A stretch of 64,000 nt of DNA, taken from the NCBI GenBank assembly GCA_001898485.1, contig MKTY01000020.1, positions 682,001 through 746,000 on the forward strand, written 5' to 3'. Position 1 is the first letter of the stretch. Each line of letters opens with the position of its first letter. The translations under genes and the position numbers were made by a program. The stretch is from Sphingobacteriales bacterium 46-32 (lineage in GTDB: Bacteria > Bacteroidota > Bacteroidia > Chitinophagales > Chitinophagaceae). Under the pieces are notes generated by a model. The model did not search any database, was not told where the DNA came from, and saw only the letters and a list, made by a program, of their open reading frames with translations. This document shows positions 15,332 to 25,022 of this stretch, piece by piece.

Positions 15332-15351
15332 GTATATAAGACGGAGTGAAT
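15322..15351 (-). promoter_or_regulatory. Predicted LytTR operator: 9-bp direct repeat at 21-bp spacing
   Basis: GGAGTGAAT occurs at 15322-15330 and 15343-15351, exactly 21 bp apart (12-bp spacer); on the transcribed strand this reads ATTCACTCC twice. Two direct repeats separated by two helical turns is the known architecture of LytTR sites. It lies 60-89 bp upstream of the fasciclin ATG, a suitable activator position. The cognate regulator is inferred to be the adjacent LytTR protein. Confidence 0.6.
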
Positions 15352-15450
15352 GGCGCAAATAATGGAGCGGGTTTGTTTAAGGTAATTTCTGCTTATCGCT
15401 CTTAGTCCTCATTTTTTATTAAATTCATCCGTACAAAAAACCGATTGCAT

Positions 15451-16770
15451 ATGTCATCCCGCAGAAAATTTATCCGGCAATCTGCCGCATTGCTTGCCGG
15501 CAGCACCGTATTACAAAACTGGAGTCAACCTCTTTTTGCGCGTAACCCGCCTGCCAGTCAGCTCAATATCGCTGTTATCGGAGCCAAAGGCATGGGCTGG
15601 TCCAATACGAGGGCTGCGATGAAAATACCGGGCGTAAATCTCGTGGCTATCTGCGATGTTGACCAATCGGTAATCAACGATAAAATGGCTGAGCTGCAAA
15701 AGCAGGGCATCAATACCGGTAATATCAGCACAGGTGGCGACTACCGGCGCCTGCTCGATAATAAGGATATCGATATTATTATAGTCGGCACCCCCGATCA
15801 CTGGCATGCGCTGCAGACTATTCACGCGCTGGAAGCGGGCAAACATGTATATGTAGAAAAGCCTGTAGGCAATTCTATTGGCGAATGTGCGGCCATGGTA
15901 AAGGCGCAGCAGCGTTATGGCAAACTGGTGCAGGCTGGTCAGTGGCAGCGCAGTCAGCAGCATTTCAAAGATGCCGTTGAGTTTGTACACAGCGGACAGT
16001 TGGGAATGATACGCACGGTAAAAGTCTGGTGCTACCAGGGCTGGATGCGTCCGCAGCCAGTAGTGCCGGACAGCGCACCTCCTGCCGGAGTTGATTACAA
16101 AACCTGGTTAGGCCCGGCGCCATTACGACCATTCAATACAAGTCGTTTCCATTTTCATTTCCGCTGGTTCTGGGATTATGCAGGCGGCCTCATGACCGAC
16201 TGGGGTGTACACCTGCTTGATTATGCACTGCTGGGCATGAAAGCAGAAGTACCCAAAACCATTGCAGCCCTGGGTGGCCGTTTTGCCTATCCCGAGTTGT
16301 ATGAAGAAACACCTGATACGCTCACAACGCTCTACGAATTTGATGGCTTCAATATGGTATGGGATTCTGCAATGGGTATCGACAACGGCTCATACGGCCG
16401 CAATCATGGCATTGCATTCATTGGCAATAATGGAACCCTTGTACTGGACCGCGGCGGCTGGGAAGTACTGGAAGAAAAACAAAGTAAGAATAAAGTACTG
16501 AAACCGCTGGTCAAAAGCAGTGACAACGGCCTGGAGAAACACTGGGTCAACTTTACTGATGCTATCCGCAACAACCAGCCCAACAGCCTGCATTGCCCGC
16601 TTGCGGCAGCTGCTCATGTGGCCAACGTAGCACAGATGGGCAATATCGCCTATCGCAGCGGACAAAAGCTGAGCTGGAACAAAGAAAAAAGCCGGTTCAC
16701 TCAAAAAGAGATCAACCGGCAATATCTGGTAAAGGAATATCACAATGGTTATAAACTACCCGTTGTCTGA
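15451..16770 (+). CDS. Gfo/Idh/MocA family oxidoreductase, Tat-exported
   Basis: 439 residues from ATG 15451, two codons after the first possible start. The N-terminus SSRRKFIRQSAALLAGS is a Tat signal. The Rossmann fold follows (LNIAVIGAKGMGWSN), with the DVDQ acidic end, then GTPDHWHALQ and the EKPVGNS motif whose lysine is catalytic. The C-terminal alpha/beta domain includes DWGVHLLDYAL. Such periplasmic NAD(P)-dependent enzymes in Bacteroidota act on sugars or inositols; the substrate cannot be read from sequence. It is monocistronic and convergent with cysS. Confidence 0.9.
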   Translation: MSSRRKFIRQSAALLAGSTVLQNWSQPLFARNPPASQLNIAVIGAKGMGWSNTRAAMKIPGVNLVAICDVDQSVINDKMAELQKQGINTGNISTGGDYRRLLDNKDIDIIIVGTPDHWHALQTIHALEAGKHVYVEKPVGNSIGECAAMVKAQQRYGKLVQAGQWQRSQQHFKDAVEFVHSGQLGMIRTVKVWCYQGWMRPQPVVPDSAPPAGVDYKTWLGPAPLRPFNTSRFHFHFRWFWDYAGGLMTDWGVHLLDYALLGMKAEVPKTIAALGGRFAYPELYEETPDTLTTLYEFDGFNMVWDSAMGIDNGSYGRNHGIAFIGNNGTLVLDRGGWEVLEEKQSKNKVLKPLVKSSDNGLEKHWVNFTDAIRNNQPNSLHCPLAAAAHVANVAQMGNIAYRSGQKLSWNKEKSRFTQKEINRQYLVKEYHNGYKLPVV

Positions 16771-16779
16771 TACACTCTT

Positions 16780-18279
16780 TTAATCAAACGTATAACTGGT
16801 GTTGCCATCCTTTTCGTCTTTGAGAAGGATACCCAGCGCAGTGAGTTGATTGCGGATCTTATCGGATGTTGCAAAATCCTTGCGGCTTTTGGCTTCCTTA
16901 CGGATATCGATCAGCAATTGCATAACCCCCTGCAAGCGGTCATTATCTGCCTCGGTCACCGACTTCAATCCGAGAATATCATTGATATATAAACGGAACC
17001 GGGTAAGCAACCTTTCAAAAGTAGCTGCGCTCAATGCCGTAACGGGTATTGTTTTATCCTTCATGGAGTTAATTACCGGTACCAGTTCAAACATATTGGC
17101 CAGTACTTTGGCAGTGCTGAAGTCGTCATTCATGAATTCATCGAATTCATTTACGAGGCGCAACACTTTCTCATCCATTGCTGCATCTCCTGCCTGTGCC
17201 CCTCCTGTTGATTGCTGACCCATTTTCTCCAGTGCCTCATAAGCATCCCACAGGCGACGCAATCCTTTTTCAGAAGCCTGTAAGGCATCGTTACTGAAAT
17301 CGAGTGTACTGCGGTAATGCGTTTGCAGCACAAAGAAACGGATCACCATGGGGTGATAGGCCTTGGTGAGTACAGGATTGCTGCCATCAAACATCTGGGT
17401 AAGGGTTATATAGTTGTTATAACTCTTACCCATTTTTTTACCGTCGATGGTGATCATATTATTGTGCATCCAGTAGCGCACAGGGGCCACATGATTGCAG
17501 ATGGTGCTTTGTGCAATTTCACTTTCATGGTGCGGAAACATAAGGTCCATACCGCCGCCGTGGATATCAAACTGGCTGCCGAGGTATTTGGTAGCCATGG
17601 CCGAGCATTCAATATGCCATCCCGGAAAGCCAACACCCCATGGGCTCTGCCAGCGCATGATATGCTCGGGAGCAGCGTTTTTCCACAAGGCAAAATCGGC
17701 ACGGTCCCGTTTTTCTTCCTGCCCTTCGAGATCACGCGTGGTCTCGAGCAGGTCTTCGATTACGCGGCCACTCAGCTTACCGTAGTCATGTGAGGCAGCA
17801 TATTTTTTTACGTCAAAATAAACCGATCCGTTCACCTCATAGGCATATCCTGCCCGGATAATCTCCTGTATCATGCCTATCTGCTCCACAATATGACCGG
17901 TAGCAGTTGGTTCAATAGAAGGCGGCAGTGTATTGAATTGCTGCATTGCCCAATGAAACAGATTGGTATATTTCTGTACCAGTTCCATTGGCTCCAGTTT
18001 TTCCAGTATCGCTTTTTTAGAAACCTTATCTTCTGCTTCACGCCCCTCTTCCTCGAAATGGCCGGCATCGGTAATATTCCGCACATACCGTACTTTATAA
18101 CCCAGATAGGTTAAATACCGGTATACTACATCAAATGTGATATAAGGGCGCGCATGACCAAGGTGGCTTTCGCCGCTTACGGTGGGTCCGCACACATACA
18201 TGCCTACATGGCCCGGCGTGATGGGCGTGAATACTTGCTTTTCCCTGGCATACGAGTTATAAACCTTTAATTCGCTCAT
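16780..18279 (-). CDS. cysS: Cysteinyl-tRNA synthetase
   Basis: 499 residues. Class I signatures: zinc ligand and first motif in [19 protein letters not shown] (HIGH variant HLGH), zinc-site residues in WHIECSAM and [13 protein letters not shown], and KMGKS in place of KMSKS. The C-terminal DALR domain ends with the usual helical region. It charges tRNA-Cys. The gene is complete, with start ATG 18279 and no neighbour closer than 10 bp except the convergent oxidoreductase. Confidence 0.97.
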   Translation of the reverse strand: MSELKVYNSYAREKQVFTPITPGHVGMYVCGPTVSGESHLGHARPYITFDVVYRYLTYLGYKVRYVRNITDAGHFEEEGREAEDKVSKKAILEKLEPMELVQKYTNLFHWAMQQFNTLPPSIEPTATGHIVEQIGMIQEIIRAGYAYEVNGSVYFDVKKYAASHDYGKLSGRVIEDLLETTRDLEGQEEKRDRADFALWKNAAPEHIMRWQSPWGVGFPGWHIECSAMATKYLGSQFDIHGGGMDLMFPHHESEIAQSTICNHVAPVRYWMHNNMITIDGKKMGKSYNNYITLTQMFDGSNPVLTKAYHPMVIRFFVLQTHYRSTLDFSNDALQASEKGLRRLWDAYEALEKMGQQSTGGAQAGDAAMDEKVLRLVNEFDEFMNDDFSTAKVLANMFELVPVINSMKDKTIPVTALSAATFERLLTRFRLYINDILGLKSVTEADNDRLQGVMQLLIDIRKEAKSRKDFATSDKIRNQLTALGILLKDEKDGNTSYTFD

Positions 18280-18389
18280 TGCTTAGATCCTTTTTGGCAC
18301 CCTTTGGGGCTGGCGCAAAAATAACGCTTCCCTCATTGCCCGGCCAATAATTGGGGGCAGTGATTTCGTTAAAGCGGGTCAAAATAAGG

Positions 18390-19517
18390 TCAGGGTTTGG
18401 TTTTCCGGAGCTCTACATCCGCTACCAGCATATAATGATCCGAGTAATGCTTATTGATTCGCTTAAACTGATCGATCCGGAACTCTTCGCCTGTAAAAAT
18501 ATAATCGATACGCAGTGTGGGCGAAAGTGAAGTGAAAGTACGCCCTATTCCAAACCCTTTTTTCAGAAATGCGTCCTGCATATCACCTCTCACCTGGCGG
18601 TAAGTATAGCTATTGGGCACATCATTAAGATCACCGCAAAAAAGAACCGGGAAGGGCGAGTCGCCCAGTACCTGGCCAATAATATCAGCCTGAATCTTAC
18701 GGTTGGTAATACCGGTGCGCAATTTCGAAAAAATAGTTTTCGAATTGCTGACAAGGCCATCATCGCCATCTTTAATATGCTGAATGGTCTGATAATCGCT
18801 CTGCTTAAACTGTACCGACTGCAGGTGCGTGGTGTATACCCTCATGGTATCATCACCTACTTTTATATCAGCATGCATGAGCGCTTCGGGCAGTGTGGGG
18901 CGGGGAAAGCGTATTAGTCCACTGTCAATAATCGGATAGCGCGAAAAAATAACGCTGCCGGTAAAATGTTTGTCGCCATCCACATCATGCGAAAAATAAT
19001 AGTACGGATAATTGAAATTCTTGCTGATATAGGTAAGGTTGGGATACCAGTCGGAGGCCAGTGAATGAAAAAACTCCTGCATGCAGATCACATCGGCATT
19101 CTGCGCCTGTATCTGCTCCATCATACGCAGGCGGGTACGGCTACCCTGGTTGAAATTGCGCCGCATTTCAATAAATCGGGCAACATTCCAGGTGGCAATG
19201 CGTACCGTACCCGGCTTTTTCTGCTGATTAAAATCCTGTGAGGTATGAAAAGCAAAAAATACAGTGATGCTCCTGAAGCCGAGCAGCAATGCACCTGCCG
19301 ATATCAATGCATACCTGGGCTTTACCATTAACCATCCCAGCATGATAAGAACTACCAGCAACAGTAAAAAAGGGAATCCAAGTGTCAGTACGTACAATAC
19401 CCACCAGCGTTCGGGATCAAGATAAGGCGCCAGGCAGGCCAGGAGAAAAAAGAATACTACCAGCAGGTGCAGGATGAGAAGAAATCTTCTGGTAAATATG
19501 CGGAATTTGCTGGCCAT
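18390..19517 (-). CDS. Membrane-anchored endonuclease/exonuclease/phosphatase (EEP) family protein
   Basis: 375 residues from ATG 19517; an earlier start at 19547 adds 10 residues. Three N-terminal membrane helices (about residues 10-95) are followed by a periplasmic or cytosolic EEP catalytic domain with RIATWNVARF, CMQEFF, YTTHLQS, FCGDLNDVP, RIDYIF and SDHYMLV, which supply the metal-binding and His/Asp catalytic residues. The family includes DNases and phosphodiesterases; substrate is unknown. It lies upstream of nothing in operon distance, 80 bp after the first rhomboid. Confidence 0.85.
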   Translation of the reverse strand: MASKFRIFTRRFLLILHLLVVFFFLLACLAPYLDPERWWVLYVLTLGFPFLLLLVVLIMLGWLMVKPRYALISAGALLLGFRSITVFFAFHTSQDFNQQKKPGTVRIATWNVARFIEMRRNFNQGSRTRLRMMEQIQAQNADVICMQEFFHSLASDWYPNLTYISKNFNYPYYYFSHDVDGDKHFTGSVIFSRYPIIDSGLIRFPRPTLPEALMHADIKVGDDTMRVYTTHLQSVQFKQSDYQTIQHIKDGDDGLVSNSKTIFSKLRTGITNRKIQADIIGQVLGDSPFPVLFCGDLNDVPNSYTYRQVRGDMQDAFLKKGFGIGRTFTSLSPTLRIDYIFTGEEFRIDQFKRINKHYSDHYMLVADVELRKTKP

Positions 19518-19597
19518 AACATCACGAATTTCCTGAATTCCGGGCAAATGGCTCGCAGCAATGGGATGAATTATGAAAATCTGTGGCAGACGGCCGA

Positions 19598-20524
19598 TTA
19601 TTCCTTACTGGCACGTTTCAGCAGCTCTTTTTCTTCATCGGTGAGGGCCTCAATTCCCTTCTGGCTGATTTTGTCCAGTATCTCATCAATACGCTGCTCG
19701 GTAATGTTGGGGGTGCGCTTATAAGGTTTGGTGGTGGCTTTATAAAAAAGCTCCTGTTTGATATCCGCTTTTCTGGATGGTTTTTCGGGATTAAACAGGT
19801 TATGACACCAGTCAAAAAACCGGTTAATCCATGCACCTCCGTCATAACCCCGCTGATAAAAGAATACAAAAAGAAATCCTGCCAGGGCGCCTGCCAGATG
19901 GGCAACATGCCCGCCTGAATTATATCCGCCAACGCTGGCCAGATCTATCAGCAAGTAAATTACCGTAAGTATCCAGATAGGAAACCCGCCATTGAGCATG
20001 GTGAAGATGCGATAACCCGGGGAAATAGTAGTAACGGCAACCGCTACAGCCATCACACCAGCCGAAGCTCCCAGTGCCACATTTCCCGACAGGAAATCGT
20101 GCATGCCCGGAGCCAGGTTATAAAATAAGAGGTAGGCCAGTGCGCCCGCCAGACCGCCATATAAATAAATTGGAATGATTTTCTTGTTGCCCGTAAGATC
20201 GTGAAGAATAAAACCGAATACCCAAAGCCAGATCATATTGCCCACAATATGCCACACATCGATATGGGTAAACATATGCGTCAAAACCGTCCAGGGGCGG
20301 GTAGCGAGTTTGCTGAGGTCGGCCGGCAGACTAAACCAGGGCACTACACTGCCCTGAAATTTTGCAGTACCCACCTCCAGGCTACCATACTGAACACTGA
20401 GGATAGCACGAATAAAAATGAGGATCACAAAGACCACCAGATTGATCGCAATAAGAGTGATCAATGAGTTTCGCTCCTGTGCCAGCGAGAGACGTCTTTC
20501 ATAATCTCTGTCATGAATTCCCAT
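19598..20524 (-). CDS. Rhomboid family intramembrane serine protease (with C-terminal tail)
   Basis: 308 residues. Six helices are predicted. Conserved elements are HIDVWHIVGNMIWLW (oxyanion His/Asn), the catalytic serine in LGASAGVMA and histidine in GGHVAHLAGALAG. A hydrophilic C-terminal tail of about 70 residues (KADIKQEL ... LTDEEKELLKRASKE) carries the SHOCT-like ending often found on Bacteroidota rhomboids. The active site is complete. It is the second of two tandem rhomboid genes, 90 bp after the first, and probably co-transcribed with it. Confidence 0.92.
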   Translation of the reverse strand: MGIHDRDYERRLSLAQERNSLITLIAINLVVFVILIFIRAILSVQYGSLEVGTAKFQGSVVPWFSLPADLSKLATRPWTVLTHMFTHIDVWHIVGNMIWLWVFGFILHDLTGNKKIIPIYLYGGLAGALAYLLFYNLAPGMHDFLSGNVALGASAGVMAVAVAVTTISPGYRIFTMLNGGFPIWILTVIYLLIDLASVGGYNSGGHVAHLAGALAGFLFVFFYQRGYDGGAWINRFFDWCHNLFNPEKPSRKADIKQELFYKATTKPYKRTPNITEQRIDEILDKISQKGIEALTDEEKELLKRASKE

Positions 20525-20614
20525 GGCTCACTTTTTCTACTAATAAATTTAAGCTAATACGCAAAAGGGATCATACCTGCTACCGATCAGCAGATAATTG
20601 CCCCATCCTTATTG

Positions 20615-21313
20615 TTAAAACGATTTTCGCTTTGATTTGTTCCAAATCAGCAATATTATCAGGCCTGTTATAGCTCCACCCAGGTGAGCAAAGTGGGCTA
20701 CCGTATCACCGGCGGAGTTGCGGATACCCAGGAAAAACTCTATAGCGCCCAGTATCAGCACATACCATTTGGCCTTGATAGGTACAAAAAACCAGAGATT
20801 AATAATCGCATCGGGAAACAAAAAGCCAAAGGCCAGCAGGCATCCGTAAATAGCACCGGAAGCCCCTACAGTAATTGAATTAAACACTGTTCCGCTGCTA
20901 TTCAGCAGATTCTGCTGCTCTTCGGGCGAAAACTGGCGAAGCATATCATAGTAGGGCATCATTTCAAAATGCAATACCACCATGTGTAAAAGGGCAGCGC
21001 CAACGCCGCAGGCGAAATAATAAAAAAGAAACTTGCGTGAGCCGATATAATTCTCTACCGAAGAGCCAAACATAAACAGGATGAGCATATTAAAAAACAA
21101 ATGCTCAAAACTGCCATGCATGAACATGTAGGTGACCAGCTGGTAGAACTTAAAAAATACGGACTGAACGGAATGGAGGGCAAATAAGTCATTGATGGCA
21201 AGAGACTGCTCACTAAACGTTTTTTGCGCAAAAAAGACCAGCGCATTTACAATGATAAGATTCAGTACCACCGGCGGGAACATACGTTGCCCGGAAAACT
21301 GGAATTGGCTCAT
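20615..21313 (-). CDS. Rhomboid family intramembrane serine protease
   Basis: 232 residues from ATG 21313. The longer open frame to 21379 is word-array DNA and is excluded. Features are HGSFEHLFFNMLILFMFGS (His/Asn), VGASGAIYGCLLAFG with the catalytic serine, and AHFAHLGGAITGL with the histidine. Six membrane helices; compact, without the C-terminal tail seen in its neighbour. It probably cleaves single-pass membrane substrates, whose identity is unknown. It is first in the tandem pair and lies between rlmD and the second rhomboid, all leftward. Confidence 0.92.
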   Translation of the reverse strand: MSQFQFSGQRMFPPVVLNLIIVNALVFFAQKTFSEQSLAINDLFALHSVQSVFFKFYQLVTYMFMHGSFEHLFFNMLILFMFGSSVENYIGSRKFLFYYFACGVGAALLHMVVLHFEMMPYYDMLRQFSPEEQQNLLNSSGTVFNSITVGASGAIYGCLLAFGFLFPDAIINLWFFVPIKAKWYVLILGAIEFFLGIRNSAGDTVAHFAHLGGAITGLIILLIWNKSKRKSF

Positions 21314-21336
21314 TGTGCAAAAATAAGGCAAATAGA

Positions 21337-21503
21337 GAAGGTAGAAGGTGAAAGGCAGAAGGTAAAAGGTAATGTACAATAGTCAGGGTTTGCTCTTACA
21401 GGCAGTATCTGATAAGCTTAAACTAATCGTACAGTTTTGAACCCTTAATACTGAGTTTCACAGGTAATACGCCCTCAACCCTTCACCTTTCCCCTTTTAC
21501 CTC
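21337..21503. repeat. Heptad-word inverted array between rlmD and rhomboid
   Basis: The left arm (21337-21370) is 7-nt words GAAGGTA, GAAGGTG, AAAGGCA, GAAGGTA. The right arm (21473-21503) is the pyrimidine complement and overlaps the rlmD stop. About 100 bp of ordinary sequence separates the arms. The left arm ends only ~24 bp before the rhomboid start. Confidence 0.65.
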
Positions 21504-22903
21504 TTCTTCAGCTGCACCACATTTTCAATATGCAATGTATGCGGAAACATATCAACGGGTTGAATACGTGTCACTGCATAACTGGCATCGAGCAGCTGCA
21601 GATCGCGTGCCTGGGTAGCCGGATTGCAACTCACATATACTACCGTGGGCGCCTGCATTTCCAGAATTTTCTGTACCAGTTTTTCGTGCATCCCTGCACG
21701 CGGCGGATCGGTAATGATTACATCCGGACGCCCGTGCAGCGCAAAAAAATCATCATTGCAGATATCGATCACATCGCCCGCAAAAAATGCTGTTTTTTCC
21801 AGGCCATTGAGCGCCGCATTTTCCTTTGCATCATCAATGGCTGCAGCCACCAGCTCCACGCCAATAATACGGCCTGCCTGACGGCTGCAAAAGATGCCGA
21901 TACTACCCGTGCCACAGTACAGATCGTAAAGCGTTTCATTGCCCGTGAGCTCAGCAAAGTCGCGGGTCACCTGGTACAGTCTTTCTGCCTGGCGGGTATT
22001 GGTCTGAAAAAAAGATTTGGGGCCCACTTTGAATGAAAAATCCTCCAGCTTTTCAATTACATACCCTTTGCCATGATAAGTTACCGGCTCCAGGTCATAG
22101 AGGCTGTCATTGTGCTTGGTATTGATGGTATACAGGAGAGTGGTAATTTCCGGAAACTGCTGCAGCAGGTGATCGAGTAAGGCCTTCCGCTCAGCTGGCC
22201 TGTCTTCGCCAAAAACCATATTTACCATCAGCTCGCCTGTAGTACAGAGCCGTATCTGCATGGTACGCATAAAGCCCTGGTGAGCACGGATGTCGTAAAA
22301 ACTATACGAGTGGCTGCGGGCAAAATCACGGGCGGCGAGCCTGATAGCATTACCTGGCTCTGCCTGCAGATAACAGGTATCGATATTCACTACTTTATCA
22401 AATAATCCGCGGGCATGAAAGCCTGCCACATCCTGCTGTCCGGTAATAGTGAGATCACTCAGCTCTTCGCGGCGCAGATAACGTTTGTTGCCAAACGTGT
22501 ATTCGATTTTATTGCGATAATACTCGGTTTCGGGTGCTCCCATAATGGGAAGCATTTCGGGCAATTGCATCTTACCGATACGCTGCAGGTTGTCGCGCAC
22601 CTGCCGTTGCTTATACCCCAGCTGTTTTTCGTACGGCAGCATCTGCCACTGGCATCCGCCGCATACACCAAAATGCGAGCAAAAAGGCTCCACCCTGTCG
22701 GGAGAATAACTGTGAAAACGAATGGCCCGGCCTTCGGCCCAGTCTTTTTTGCTGCGTCCCAGCTGTATATCCACCACATCGCCCGGTACGGCACCTTCTA
22801 TAAATATCACTTTACCATCTACGCGTGCCAGCGATTTGCCTTCGGCCGCATAATCGGCCACCAGCACCTGGGGCAATACTATGTTTTTCTTTTTTCTGCT
22901 CAC
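21497..22903 (-). CDS. rlmD: 23S rRNA (uracil-1939-C5)-methyltransferase RlmD/RumA family
   Basis: 468 residues. The N-terminal TRAM domain is followed by a Fe-S cluster motif CSHFGVCGGCQWQ (residues ~75-90) with a fourth cysteine (DTCYL) further on. The SAM domain has YDLYCGTGSIG, ITDPPRAGMH, and the catalytic cysteine in VVYVSCNPATQARDL. This set is typical of RlmD and its RlmCD-like paralogues; the exact uridine is inferred. The start MSRKKKN at 22903 lies 4 bp from the beginning of a 190-bp tandem array. Confidence 0.9.
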   Translation of the reverse strand: MSRKKKNIVLPQVLVADYAAEGKSLARVDGKVIFIEGAVPGDVVDIQLGRSKKDWAEGRAIRFHSYSPDRVEPFCSHFGVCGGCQWQMLPYEKQLGYKQRQVRDNLQRIGKMQLPEMLPIMGAPETEYYRNKIEYTFGNKRYLRREELSDLTITGQQDVAGFHARGLFDKVVNIDTCYLQAEPGNAIRLAARDFARSHSYSFYDIRAHQGFMRTMQIRLCTTGELMVNMVFGEDRPAERKALLDHLLQQFPEITTLLYTINTKHNDSLYDLEPVTYHGKGYVIEKLEDFSFKVGPKSFFQTNTRQAERLYQVTRDFAELTGNETLYDLYCGTGSIGIFCSRQAGRIIGVELVAAAIDDAKENAALNGLEKTAFFAGDVIDICNDDFFALHGRPDVIITDPPRAGMHEKLVQKILEMQAPTVVYVSCNPATQARDLQLLDASYAVTRIQPVDMFPHTLHIENVVQLKKR

Positions 22904-23529
22904 GGGCGCAAAGCTAGCGTAATAAAGGTTAAAGGGGGAAGGCGGAAGGTAAAAGGTCTATTTTACCTTTCACCGATGCAAAGCCGTAATAGAGGTCAAA
23001 GGGCGAAGGCGGAAGGTAAAAGGTAGGAAGGCCGAACCCTTTTGCCTTCATCCTCATCTACCTTCTGCCCTCTACCTTATACCCTTTACCTTTCACCAAT
23101 GCAAAGCCGTAATAGAGGTTAAAGGGGGAAGGCGGAAGGTAAAAGGGCTATTTTACCTTTCACCAATGCAAAGCCGTAATAGAGGTCAAAGGGCGAAGGC
23201 GGAAGGTAAAAGGGAGGAAGGCCGAACCCTTTTGCCTTCATCCTCATCTACCTTCTGCCCTCTACCTTATACCCTTTACCTTTCACCAATGCAAAGCCGT
23301 AATAGAGGTTAAAGGGGGAAGGCGGAAGGTAAAAGGGCTATTTTACCTTTCACCAATGCAAAGCCGTAATAGAGGTCAAAGAGGGAAGGCGGAAGGTAAA
23401 AGGGAGGAAGGCCGAACCCTTTTGTCTTCACTCTCATCTATCTTCTGCATGTTACGTATACTCTATCCTATAAAACCCTCTACCTTATACCTTTAACCTT
23501 TTACCTTAACTTTACAGACCATTCGAACT
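22904..23529. other. 626-bp divergent intergenic region, repeat-filled
   Basis: No coding frame. It is almost entirely the tandem array described at 22907-23440, followed by ~90 bp of pyrimidine-rich word array before the thioredoxin-fold gene. Promoters of both rlmD (left) and the 23530 gene (right) must lie in or at the edges of this repeat. Confidence 0.7.
22907..23440. repeat. Higher-order 190-bp tandem repeat built from heptad words
   Basis: The marker GCAAAGCCGTAATAGAGG occurs at 22978, 23101, 23168, 23291 and 23358, spaced 123, 67, 123 and 67 bp, so a 190-bp unit of two sub-blocks is present almost three times. A diverged form of the marker (from 22908) adjoins the rlmD start. Between markers are runs such as AAAGGGGGAAGGCGGAAGG and their pyrimidine counterparts. 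Unit copies differ by only a few bases. The final copy decays after 23440. Confidence 0.9.
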
Positions 23530-24966
23530 ATGAAGAAACTTCTCCTTATACCTGTCCTGCTCATCAGTGCATGGGCCTGTGCACAAGCCGGCTACGAAAT
23601 CAAAGTCACCTTTAAGCCCTTCCGCAACCAGTATGTCTACCTGGGGCACTACTCCGGTAAGCAGTTTCCTATCATCGATTCTGTAAAGCTCAACGATAAA
23701 AGCGAAGGTGTTTTCCGCGGACCCAAACCCCTCGGAGGCGGTATCTATGTAATTGCCTATCCTACGCGCGACCGCTTTTTTGAACTGCTGATTGATAAAA
23801 AGCAACATTTTGCAGTGAGTGTGGATACCGCTCATCTTAATAAACCTGTTTTTACCAATTCTCCCGATAACCTGGTTTTTCTTTCCTACCAGGCCGAAAT
23901 GGCCAAAAAAGGAATGGCTGCCGACATGGCCAACCGCCAGCTTAAATCTGCTGTCAACCCGGCCGATTCTGCCCATTGGGATGCCGAACTCAAGAAGACC
24001 AAAAAAGAAATTTCCGGTTACCGCAAAGACCTGATTAAACAACATCCCAATACACTGATCGCTGCCCTCATGCGGCTGATGGAAGAACCCGAAATACCCC
24101 CTGCAACCCAACACCCCGGCGGGCATTACGATTCCTCCTTTGCCTATCGCTACTTCAAGGATCACTACTGGGATGGTATCAACTTCTGGGACGACCGCAT
24201 TACCCGCACGCCGGCCTCCCTGTTCGAAGACCGCCTCGACAAATATTACAATACACTCGTGGTACCACACCCCGACTCCACCATCAGGGAACTGAACTGG
24301 ATGCTGGGCTATGCCAGTGCCAGCAAGGAAATGACACGCTACCTGCTGGTAAAATTCATTACCCGTTATCTCAATCAGAAATACATGTGGGAAGATGCCG
24401 TGTATGTGCATCTCTTTGAAAAATATTTTGCCAATAAAGATTACGACTGGCTCACCCCTCAGGGCAAAAAGATGATCACAGAAAGGGCCTATAACCTCAT
24501 GGCAAATATTATGGGTAATAAGGCGGAAGATATTGCCCTGCCTGACTCAGCCGGCACCATCCGGATGTTATATGCCGATACGGCTACCTATACCCTCGTG
24601 TGCATCTGGGATCCCACGTGTGGACATTGTAAGGAAACGCTGCCAAAACTGGATTCGATGTACCGCAGCAAATGGAAAGCTGCCGGTTTGCATATTTACG
24701 CCATGGCCCGCGAAACGGAGGGCAAAAAGAAAGACTGGACTGCTTTTATCAGCGATCATCAGCTGCAGGACTGGACACACGTATACTACTCGAAAGAAGA
24801 TGAAAAGATGCGGGTCGATGCCGGCATCCCCAGTTATATCCAGCTTTATGATGCCCAGACGGTACCCACGTTGTACCTGCTCGACAGAGATAAGCGGATT
24901 ATGGCCAAAAAACTCAGCTGGGACCAGATAGACGAGATACTGCAGCTGAAGCTCAAAAATCAATAA
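23530..24966 (+). CDS. Exported thioredoxin-fold protein (TlpA-like) with N-terminal DUF4369/DUF5106-type region
   Basis: 478 residues with a signal peptide (LLLIPVLLISAWACAQA). Residues 20-130 form a beta-rich DUF4369-like domain and 130-330 a helical DUF5106-like region. The C-terminal thioredoxin domain has CGHC in WDPTCGHCKETLPKLDS and the cis-proline in AQTVPTLYLLD. This three-part architecture is common in Bacteroidota and acts as a periplasmic or outer-membrane thiol-disulfide protein. It is followed at 57 bp by a periplasmic foldase gene, so the pair may serve envelope protein folding. Confidence 0.83.
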   Translation: MKKLLLIPVLLISAWACAQAGYEIKVTFKPFRNQYVYLGHYSGKQFPIIDSVKLNDKSEGVFRGPKPLGGGIYVIAYPTRDRFFELLIDKKQHFAVSVDTAHLNKPVFTNSPDNLVFLSYQAEMAKKGMAADMANRQLKSAVNPADSAHWDAELKKTKKEISGYRKDLIKQHPNTLIAALMRLMEEPEIPPATQHPGGHYDSSFAYRYFKDHYWDGINFWDDRITRTPASLFEDRLDKYYNTLVVPHPDSTIRELNWMLGYASASKEMTRYLLVKFITRYLNQKYMWEDAVYVHLFEKYFANKDYDWLTPQGKKMITERAYNLMANIMGNKAEDIALPDSAGTIRMLYADTATYTLVCIWDPTCGHCKETLPKLDSMYRSKWKAAGLHIYAMARETEGKKKDWTAFISDHQLQDWTHVYYSKEDEKMRVDAGIPSYIQLYDAQTVPTLYLLDRDKRIMAKKLSWDQIDEILQLKLKNQ

Positions 24967-25022
24967 GGGCCAATAAATAAGCTCGTTCAGCGTTATCAAA
25001 AACCACCTAAAATCCAGGGAAT

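Noticed and set aside
22907-23440. CRISPR array
   Set aside because: Repeat spacing alternates 67 and 123 bp, and the 'spacers' are themselves repeated word-array DNA; no cas genes.
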